Source: Gammaproteobacteria bacterium (GTDB lineage Bacteria; Pseudomonadota; Gammaproteobacteria; Steroidobacterales; GCA-2729495). Taken from it: a stretch of DNA of 64,000 nt. Made by a program: the position numbers and the translations under genes. Shown here in pieces: positions 57,986-64,000 of this stretch. The stretch covers positions 124,001-188,000 of the forward strand of contig JAAERX010000077.1 in the NCBI GenBank assembly GCA_024229935.1, read 5' to 3'. Under the pieces are notes generated by a model that saw nothing but the letters and a program-made list of their open reading frames with translations, did no database searches and was not told where the DNA came from. The stretch's first letter is position 1, and each line of letters opens with the position of its first letter.

Positions 57986-58051
57986 GCTTGTTAATCAGGC
58001 AGGTTGAACTGAGTATTAAATTAATCTGAATATGATAAGGGTATGAGGTAA

Positions 58052-58681
58052 ATGGAAACGAAAGCGCTCAATCTGGTGCCGATGGTGGTTGAACAGACTT
58101 CCCGGGGGGAACGATCCTATGATATTTATTCACGTCTGCTAAAAGAGCGGGTGGTCTTTTTGGTGGGCCAGGTTGAAGATCACGTCGCCAATCTTATCGT
58201 GGCGCAGCTGTTGTTCCTTGAATCAGAAAATCCTGATAAGGATATTCATCTGTATATCAATTCTCCGGGTGGTTCAGTAAGCGCTGGGCTGGCCATCTAT
58301 GACACCATGCAGTTTGTCCGCCCTGATATCAGCACCATATGTGTAGGTCAGGCGGCCAGTATGGGTGCATTCCTGTTGTCAGGTGGCGCCAAGGGTAAGC
58401 GCTTTTCTTTGCCTCATTCACGGATGATGATTCATCAGCCACTGGCTGGCTTTCAGGGACAGGCATCGGATATTGATATTCATGCGAAAGAGGTACTGCA
58501 GACCAAGGATCGTCTGAATAAATTACTGGCTGGGCATACCGGGCAGCCACTTGAGAAGATCCAGAATGATACAGATCGTGACTTTTTTATGAGTGGTGAT
58601 GAGGCTGTGGAATACGGCTTGATTGATACTGTGCTGGTACGCCGTGAACTGTCAGAAAGCAGCACAGAGGTCACAGAATAA
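58052..58681 (+). CDS. clpP: ATP-dependent Clp protease proteolytic subunit
   Basis: ClpP forms the tetradecameric serine protease chamber fed by ClpX or ClpA. The 209-residue protein has the N-terminal [20 protein letters not shown], catalytic Ser in [11 protein letters not shown], His in [11 protein letters not shown] and an Asp later (about 175). It follows tig by 66 bases. Confidence 0.98.
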   Translation: METKALNLVPMVVEQTSRGERSYDIYSRLLKERVVFLVGQVEDHVANLIVAQLLFLESENPDKDIHLYINSPGGSVSAGLAIYDTMQFVRPDISTICVGQAASMGAFLLSGGAKGKRFSLPHSRMMIHQPLAGFQGQASDIDIHAKEVLQTKDRLNKLLAGHTGQPLEKIQNDTDRDFFMSGDEAVEYGLIDTVLVRRELSESSTEVTE

Positions 58682-58816
58682 GGGTTTGATGGTAAAATGC
58701 ATGGCGTGGTGCTTTGCACCCTTGAGTGCAGCCATGTTATATAGGTTTGGAAGCTCGCCGGGGGGTGAGTGCGCGCAATAGCTGATCCGGTAAAAAATGG
58801 GTCGCCGAGGTACGGG

Positions 58817-60133
58817 ATGTCTGAAGGAACGAAAGGTAGAGGCGAAGAGGGTAAGTTGCTTTATTGCTCCTTTTGCGGCAAGAGTCAGCATGAGGTTCGC
58901 AAACTAATTGCCGGGCCATCGGTATTTATTTGTGATGAGTGTGTAGAGCTTTGTAACGATATTATTCGTGAAGAGCTTGAGGACAGGTCTGATGATGGAC
59001 AGGCTAAGCTTCCCAAGCCACAGGAAATTAAAGATGTTCTTGACCAATATGTGATTGGTCAGCAGCGCGCCAAGAAGGTGCTGTCGGTTGCTGTCTATAA
59101 TCACTACAAACGACTCGATACTTGTTTGAACAATGACAAAAATGATATCGAGTTATCCAAAAGTAATATTTTATTAGTAGGTCCAACCGGTTGCGGTAAG
59201 ACCCTGCTGGCAGAAACACTTGCACGTTTATTGAATGTGCCGTTTACCATTGCAGATGCCACCACACTGACTGAAGCAGGGTATGTGGGTGAGGATGTTG
59301 AAAACATCATCCAGAAGTTGCTGCAGAAATGTGATTATGATGTAGAAAAGGCTCAGACTGGCATTGTCTATATCGATGAAATAGACAAGATTTCTAGAAA
59401 ATCAGACAACCCTTCTATTACCCGTGATGTTTCAGGTGAGGGTGTACAGCAGGCATTGCTGAAGCTGATTGAGGGTACGGTTGCATCAGTACCCCCTCAG
59501 GGAGGCCGTAAGCACCCTCAGCAGGAGTTCCTGCAAGTGGATACAGCCAATATTCTGTTTATAGTAGGTGGTGCATTTGCTGGCCTGGACAAGGTCATCC
59601 TCAGTCGCTCGGCTCGTTCAGGCATTGGGTTTGTTGCCGAGATCAAAACAGAGGAAGAGCAGCCGAATATAGGTGAATTACTCGCTGATGTTGAGCCGGA
59701 AGACCTTATCAAGTATGGACTGATCCCTGAATTTGTGGGTCGGTTACCGGTTGTGGCAACGCTTGATGAGCTTGATGAAGAAGCACTTATCACGATTTTG
59801 GTTGAACCTCGCAATGCTTTAACCAAGCAATATGCCAAGTTATTTGAGATGGAAGGCGTGAGTCTTGAATTTCGTAATGATGCACTGCAGGCAATTGCTG
59901 CGCGAGCTATGCAACGTAAGACAGGTGCACGTGGTTTGCGCACAATCCTTGAAAGTGTCCTTTTAGACACCATGTATGATTTACCAAGCATGAAAAATGC
60001 ATCAAAAGTTGTGGTGGATGAAGGTGTTGTGACCGGCGAGACTAAGCCTTACATAATCTATGAGTCTGAAGAAATACAGGATTCGGAGCCTGCCGGGGAA
60101 GAGCAACTTCCCACTGGTTCTGACAGAGCTTGA
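58817..60133 (+). CDS. clpX: ATP-dependent Clp protease ATP-binding subunit ClpX
   Basis: ClpX unfolds tagged substrates and passes them to ClpP. The 438-residue protein begins [11 protein letters not shown], with a zinc-binding domain (CSFC and CDEC about residues 18-44), Walker [11 protein letters not shown], Walker [10 protein letters not shown] and the pore loop GYVGED. The ATG at 58817 has GAGG seven bases upstream; a longer reading from 58769 is unlikely. The gap to clpP is 135 bases. Confidence 0.98.
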   Translation: MSEGTKGRGEEGKLLYCSFCGKSQHEVRKLIAGPSVFICDECVELCNDIIREELEDRSDDGQAKLPKPQEIKDVLDQYVIGQQRAKKVLSVAVYNHYKRLDTCLNNDKNDIELSKSNILLVGPTGCGKTLLAETLARLLNVPFTIADATTLTEAGYVGEDVENIIQKLLQKCDYDVEKAQTGIVYIDEIDKISRKSDNPSITRDVSGEGVQQALLKLIEGTVASVPPQGGRKHPQQEFLQVDTANILFIVGGAFAGLDKVILSRSARSGIGFVAEIKTEEEQPNIGELLADVEPEDLIKYGLIPEFVGRLPVVATLDELDEEALITILVEPRNALTKQYAKLFEMEGVSLEFRNDALQAIAARAMQRKTGARGLRTILESVLLDTMYDLPSMKNASKVVVDEGVVTGETKPYIIYESEEIQDSEPAGEEQLPTGSDRA

Positions 60134-60194
60134 AGCTATCGTTATCCTGTCGCTGTTAAAGACACATCACCCGTAGCTTGAGATGCAGCCTTTT

Positions 60195-60214
60195 ACGTGA
60201 CTGTGTGGTCACGT
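60195..60214 (+). promoter_or_regulatory. Perfect inverted repeat upstream of lon
   Basis: ACGTGAC (60195-60201) and GTCACGT (60208-60214) form a perfect 7-bp inverted repeat with a 6-base spacer, 35 bases before the lon ATG. It could be an operator or an RNA hairpin in the leader. It does not match the CIRCE element, and no T-run follows, so it is not a terminator. Confidence 0.45.
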
Positions 60215-60249
60215 GCGAGCAGTAAACGATCAAACTGGAGACACCCTGA

Positions 60250-62661
60250 ATGTCAGATTCTGTTGAACAACCGATGACAAATGTGCCTATTTTACCGCTA
60301 CGTGATGTGGTGGTTTACCCGCACATGGTGATTCCTTTGTTTGTCGGGCGTGAGAAATCAATCCTGGCTCTTGATACAGCGATGGAAACCGGCAAGAAAA
60401 TATTGCTAGTGGCCCAGAAACAAGCAGATATCGATGCACCGACGCTGGATGACATCTACCGGATTGGTACTCTGGCAACCATCCTGCAGCTTTTGAAGCT
60501 GCCTGACGGGACCGTTAAGGTTCTTGTAGAAGGTGGTAGCCGTATTAACCTTACCAAGGTGCATGAAGGCGAATACTTTACTGCTGATATTGAATATATA
60601 GATGAGTTGCCTGAGGAAGACTCGCGGGAACTGGAAGGGCTAAAGCGTACTGTTGTCAGTCAGTTTGAGAATTACGTGAAACTTAATAAGAAGGTGCCGC
60701 CCGAGATACTGACCTCTTTGTCCAGTATTGATCAGCCGGGACGTCTTGCTGATACTGTTGCGGCCCATATGTCACTGCAGCTGGATGAAAAACAGAAAGT
60801 GCTTGAGATTGCAGGTATTCAGTTGCGTCTTGAGCATGTCATGGCATTAATTGATGCCGAGATCGATATGCTGCAGATTGAAAAACGGATCCGTGGCCGT
60901 GTTAAACAGCAGATGGAACGTAGTCAGCGTGAGTACTATCTGAATGAGCAGATGAAGGCGATTCAGAAAGAATTAGGTGAGATGGAAGATGCACCTAATG
61001 AGTTGGCTGAGCTGGAGCAAAAGATTGAGGACTCCGGTATGACTGCTGAGGCCAAGGAAAAAGCTGTTTCTGAGCTTAATAAGTTGAAAATGATGTCGCC
61101 CATGTCTGCAGAGGCGACGGTGGTACGCAATTACATCGACTGGCTGGTCAAGGTGCCGTGGAAAAAGAAAACCCGCATCCTGCGCAAGCTGGACAAGGCT
61201 GAAACCATCCTTGAGGAAGATCATTACGGACTCGATAAGGTTAAGGAACGTATTCTTGAGTATCTTGCCGTCCAGCTACGTGTACGTAAGCTTAAAGGGC
61301 CCATACTTTGCCTGGTGGGGCCTCCTGGCGTAGGTAAGACCTCGTTAGGCCAGAGTATTGCCCGGTCTACAAATCGTAAGTTCGTACGTATGTCTTTAGG
61401 TGGGGTACGTGATGAGGCTGAGATTCGTGGCCACCGCCGAACCTATATTGGTTCTATGCCAGGCAAGATTTTACAGAACCTGTCCAAGGTAGGTGTTCGC
61501 AACCCATTAATGCTGCTGGATGAGGTTGACAAGATGTCAACAGACTTCCGTGGTGATCCTTCCTCAGCGATGCTGGAGGTGTTGGATCCGGAACAAAACT
61601 CATCATTTGCTGATCATTACTTTGAAGTTGATTTTGATCTATCGGATATTATGTTTGTCTGTACAGCCAATACGCTGAATATCCCTGCACCATTGCTTGA
61701 TCGTATGGAAGTGATTCGTATTCCGGGCTACACGGAAGATGAAAAACTTAATATTGCTAAGAAATATTTGGTGCCCAAGCAGATGAAGGCTAATGGCCTT
61801 AAGCCTGAAGAACTGGCTATTGCTGATAGCTCAATTCGTGATGTGGTGCGTTATTACACCCGGGAAGCAGGTGTGCGAAATCTTGAGCGGGAAATAGCCA
61901 AAATTTGTCGCAAGGTTGTAAAGAATTTGTTATTGCAGCCTAAAGACAAGCAAACACATGTAGCAGCAAAGAACCTTGAGAAATACCTTGGGGTTCGTCA
62001 GTACCGTTATGGTCGTGCAGAAGATAATGATCAGGTTGGACAGGTAACCGGGCTGGCCTGGACTGAGGTGGGTGGCGAATTATTAACCATTGAAGCTATG
62101 GTTATTCCAGGTAAAGGTAAATTAATGCATACCGGAAAGCTGGGTGAGGTTATGCAAGAGTCTATTCAGGCTGCGACAACTGTAGTTCGCAGTCGATCTG
62201 AGTTGATTGGGATTGATGCGGATTTTCACCAGAAACTGGATATCCATATCCATGTTCCTGAAGGTGCGACACCCAAAGACGGGCCCAGTGCAGGCGTTGG
62301 AATGTGCGCAGCTTTGGTTTCAGCCCTTACAAATATACCCGTACGCTCAGATGTTGCCATGACGGGTGAAATCACTCTCAGGGGGGAGGTGCTGCCTATC
62401 GGAGGCCTGAAAGAAAAATTGCTGGCAGCTCATCGGGGCGGTATCACCACGGTTCTGATTCCAAGTGAGAATGAAAAAGATCTGGTCGAAATACCCAAGA
62501 ACATCAAGGACAAGCTGACTATTGTTCCAGTACGTTGGATAGAAGAAGTGCTTAAATATTCACTCCAACATATGCCTGAATCCAAGGTTCAGGTATTGCC
62601 AAAAGACGACAAGCAGGGTAAATCTGGCGAGTCAGATGAGAAGGGTGTGAGGCCACATTAG
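60250..62661 (+). CDS. lon: ATP-dependent protease Lon
   Basis: Lon degrades misfolded and regulatory proteins in the cytoplasm. The 803-residue LonA protein has an N-terminal substrate domain ([16 protein letters not shown]), the AAA+ module with Walker [10 protein letters not shown] near 356, and a C-terminal protease with the Ser-Lys dyad: Ser in [10 protein letters not shown] (about 679) and a downstream Lys in [14 protein letters not shown]. The ATG at 60250 is preceded by TGGAG. clpX-lon-hupB order is conserved. Confidence 0.98.
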   Translation: MSDSVEQPMTNVPILPLRDVVVYPHMVIPLFVGREKSILALDTAMETGKKILLVAQKQADIDAPTLDDIYRIGTLATILQLLKLPDGTVKVLVEGGSRINLTKVHEGEYFTADIEYIDELPEEDSRELEGLKRTVVSQFENYVKLNKKVPPEILTSLSSIDQPGRLADTVAAHMSLQLDEKQKVLEIAGIQLRLEHVMALIDAEIDMLQIEKRIRGRVKQQMERSQREYYLNEQMKAIQKELGEMEDAPNELAELEQKIEDSGMTAEAKEKAVSELNKLKMMSPMSAEATVVRNYIDWLVKVPWKKKTRILRKLDKAETILEEDHYGLDKVKERILEYLAVQLRVRKLKGPILCLVGPPGVGKTSLGQSIARSTNRKFVRMSLGGVRDEAEIRGHRRTYIGSMPGKILQNLSKVGVRNPLMLLDEVDKMSTDFRGDPSSAMLEVLDPEQNSSFADHYFEVDFDLSDIMFVCTANTLNIPAPLLDRMEVIRIPGYTEDEKLNIAKKYLVPKQMKANGLKPEELAIADSSIRDVVRYYTREAGVRNLEREIAKICRKVVKNLLLQPKDKQTHVAAKNLEKYLGVRQYRYGRAEDNDQVGQVTGLAWTEVGGELLTIEAMVIPGKGKLMHTGKLGEVMQESIQAATTVVRSRSELIGIDADFHQKLDIHIHVPEGATPKDGPSAGVGMCAALVSALTNIPVRSDVAMTGEITLRGEVLPIGGLKEKLLAAHRGGITTVLIPSENEKDLVEIPKNIKDKLTIVPVRWIEEVLKYSLQHMPESKVQVLPKDDKQGKSGESDEKGVRPH

Positions 62662-62693
62662 AACCTCTCTAAAATTTTCTGTGGGACTTTATG

Positions 62694-62723
62694 TTGACAG
62701 CGCTTTTTCGTGGCTGGTATAAG
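62694..62723 (+). promoter_or_regulatory. Sigma-70 promoter of hupB
   Basis: TTGACA (62694-62699), an 18-base spacer and TATAAG (62718-62723) make a strong vegetative promoter. It gives a leader of about 140 bases before hupB. A 6-bp inverted repeat GTCATC/GATGAC (62819-62834) and a T-rich stretch lie in that leader. Confidence 0.65.
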
Positions 62724-62870
62724 AAAAGGGTAGTAGCCAGAACCGTTGAATTTCTTGGGTTTGCGGTTTGGTATAAGGCCGCTTTGTAAGATTGATTGCA
62801 AGGCGGTAGCTACGGGTGGTCATCACTAGATGACTTTTGAGTTTTTTTTAGTTCGTTAAAAGGTGGATTG

Positions 62871-63143
62871 ATGAACAAGGGTGAATTAATTGAGTCAGTA
62901 GCTGCATCTGCAGGTCTTTCTAAAGCTGATGCGGGTCGTGCCGTTGATGCTGTAGTACAGTCTATTGCAAGTGCTCTTTCAGGTGGTAATCAGGTATCTC
63001 TGGTTGGATTTGGTACGTTTACGGTGAAGCATCGCGCAGCTCGTCAGGGCCGCAACCCCCGCACCGGTGAAACAATCCAGATTAAAGCCAGTAATGTGCC
63101 TGGATTCAAGGCTGGCAAAGCCTTGAAGGAAGCTGTAAACTAG
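62871..63143 (+). CDS. hupB: DNA-binding protein HU-beta
   Basis: HU compacts and bends the nucleoid DNA. The 90-residue protein starts [11 protein letters not shown] and has [18 protein letters not shown], where the Arg-Asn-Pro tip inserts into the minor groove. A TTG three bases before the ATG is not needed; AGGTGGA is just upstream. It has its own promoter, follows lon and ends in a structured region before the terminator at 63209. Confidence 0.97.
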   Translation: MNKGELIESVAASAGLSKADAGRAVDAVVQSIASALSGGNQVSLVGFGTFTVKHRAARQGRNPRTGETIQIKASNVPGFKAGKALKEAVN

Positions 63144-63208
63144 CGCGCCTTTAGCGCATATAGGCCCTTTTGGGGGCTGGCGCGGATCTTTAATTTGGGT
63201 CTTGATGC

Positions 63209-63244
63209 CAAAAAAATCGGCGCTTAAGAGCGCCGATTTTTTTG
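63209..63244 (+). terminator. Intrinsic terminator of hupB
   Basis: ATCGGCGCT (63216-63224) pairs with AGCGCCGAT (63229-63237) around TAAG, flanked by an A-run and a T-run. Between hupB and it lies another foldable stretch (CGCGCC/GGCGCG, 63144-63184) without Ts. Confidence 0.9.
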
Positions 63245-63310
63245 GTCCGGAACGTTTAAAAGTAAGTTGTTAAACCAGTTGTAAAGCAAATGCGCAAGCA
63301 GCTTTACCCT

Positions 63311-63386
63311 GGGTGCTTAGCTCAGCTGGGAGAGCGGCGCCTTTACACGGCGTAGGTCGGGGGTTCGATCCCCTCAGCACCCACCA
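63311..63386 (+). tRNA. tRNA-Val (anticodon TAC)
   Basis: A 76-nt tRNA with acceptor stem GGGTGCT/AGCACCC, discriminator A, encoded CCA, and T-loop GGGTTCGATCCCC. Loop TTTACAC gives anticodon TAC. Confidence 0.95.
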
Positions 63387-63394
63387 GTTTATGC

Positions 63395-63471
63395 GGAGTG
63401 GTAGTTCAGTTGGTTAGAATACCGGCCTGTCACGCCGGTGGTCGCGGGTTCGAGTCCCGTCCACTCCGCCA
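63395..63471 (+). tRNA. tRNA-Asp (anticodon GTC)
   Basis: A 77-nt tRNA with acceptor stem GGAGTGG/CCACTCC, discriminator G, encoded CCA, and T-loop GGGTTCGAGTCCC. Loop CTGTCAC gives anticodon GTC. Only 8 bases separate it from tRNA-Val, so they are cotranscribed. Confidence 0.95.
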
Positions 63472-63504
63472 TTGATTATAATCGATGATTATTGATCGAG
63501 AATC

Positions 63505-63532
63505 CGGGCGTCCCAAATGGGGCGCCTTTTTC
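63505..63532 (+). terminator. Intrinsic terminator of the tRNA-Val/Asp unit
   Basis: GGCGTCCC and GGGGCGCC (63507-63526) form an 8-bp stem around AAAT and are followed by five Ts. Confidence 0.85.
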
Positions 63533-63599
63533 GTTTCAGGTACGGCTACAATATAAGCCCATAAGCCGTTATAGATATGGAAATAAAACAGACAAGACT

Positions 63600-64000
63600 A
63601 TGCTGCAGATAATTAGAGAACGACTAACAGGCTGGTTCGCCATATTTATTCTTGGCGCAATTGCACTTACTCTGGTGCTAACCTTTGGCAATATTGATAC
63701 CGGGTTTTCTGGTGCTGGTACGGCAGCCACAGTGAATGGCGAAGAAATTCCTATCCAGGATTTTCGACGTGTGTATCAGCGACAACGCCAGCAATGGGAA
63801 AGAGATTACCGGGCGCAGATTCCTGATGCTATGGCACAGGATATGGCTGATCAGGTTGTTCAATCACTGGTAAGGAATCGTGTGTTGGCTCAGCATATTC
63901 ACTCCATGGGTTATCGAGTGAATAATGATGAGGTTATTGCCGCAATTGAAGCAATGCCTGGATTTTATGTGGGAGGCAAATTTTCCCGGCCCTCTTATAA
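63600..64000 (+). CDS. ppiD: Peptidyl-prolyl isomerase D, N-terminal part (cut by window edge)
   Basis: The first 133 residues of PpiD, a membrane-anchored periplasmic chaperone that helps proteins leaving the Sec translocon. It starts MLQIIRERLTGWFAIFIL, with a single transmembrane helix (about 12-31) that points the rest into the periplasm, then a SurA-like N-terminal chaperone domain (VNGEEIPIQDFRRVYQRQR and LVRNRVLAQHI). The parvulin domain lies beyond the window. The position after hupB matches the conserved lon-hupB-ppiD order, here with two tRNAs inserted. Confidence 0.92.
   Translation, partial: MLQIIRERLTGWFAIFILGAIALTLVLTFGNIDTGFSGAGTAATVNGEEIPIQDFRRVYQRQRQQWERDYRAQIPDAMAQDMADQVVQSLVRNRVLAQHIHSMGYRVNNDEVIAAIEAMPGFYVGGKFSRPSY

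Overview
The window is an ordinary chromosome segment of a gammaproteobacterium with moderate GC content. The evidence is gene content and order: guaB-guaA-tadA-mltF with purL nearby; fimV-truA-accD-folC-dedD-cvpA-purF; tig-clpP-clpX-lon-hupB-ppiD; nrdR-ribD-ribE-ribBA-ribH-nusB-thiL-pgpA. These blocks resemble the Pseudomonas and other non-enteric gammaproteobacterial arrangement. EF-P with its lysylating enzyme EpmA, a FimX/FimV pair (type IV pili or cell polarity), LpxH (Gram-negative lipid A) and several outer-membrane lipoproteins agree. The exact lineage cannot be fixed from the sequence alone. There are no insertion sequences, prophages, CRISPR arrays or rRNA genes. Both ends are cut genes: the 3' end of guaB on the left and the 5' part of ppiD on the right. 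LAYOUT. 1-10 kb: GMP synthesis (guaB, guaA), tRNA editing (tadA), murein transglycosylase mltF, a small membrane protein, tRNA-Ser, an OmpA-like lipoprotein, a Fur-controlled ferrous iron operon (feoA-feoB-small Cys-rich protein), and an orphan type-VI-secretion-style FHA protein. 10-17.7 kb: DUF1820 gene, purL, an unknown 164-residue protein, ettA, a histone-deacetylase-like enzyme. 17.8-25 kb: glyA, nrdR and the riboflavin/nusB/thiL/pgpA run. 25-31 kb: a Ser/Thr kinase with a C-terminal cyclic-nucleotide-binding domain, xseB, parE and parC. 31-39 kb: FimX-like degenerate GGDEF/EAL protein, efp, epmA, psd, prmB, aroC, asd. 39-49 kb: fimV, truA, accD, folC, dedD, cvpA, purF, and a receiver-Ser/Thr kinase fusion. 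49-52.3 kb: lpxH, a periplasmic cyclophilin, folD and a tRNA group (Pro, Arg, His, Lys). 52.5-56.5 kb is the most accessory-looking stretch: a DUF1566/FG-GAP lipoprotein and a two-gene operon of a chlorophyll-b-reductase-like SDR and a luciferase-family oxidoreductase. 56.5-64 kb: tRNA-Leu, tig, clpP, clpX, lon, hupB, tRNA-Val, tRNA-Asp, ppiD. HOW IT FITS TOGETHER. Most genes are housekeeping: purines (guaB, guaA, purL, purF), folate and one-carbon units (glyA, folD, folC), riboflavin, aromatic and aspartate amino acid pathways, phospholipids and fatty acids (psd, pgpA, accD), chromosome topology (parCE, hupB), and protein quality control (tig, clpPX, lon, ppiD). On top of this sits an unusual number of signalling proteins for 64 kb: two Hanks-type kinases with different sensor modules, one FHA phosphothreonine-reader and one FimX-like c-di-GMP protein. 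The observations most worth following are the SDR/luciferase-family operon, the two kinase fusions, the terminator-like hairpin just before efp, and the 60-nt inverted repeat that overlaps the tRNA-Lys 3' end.
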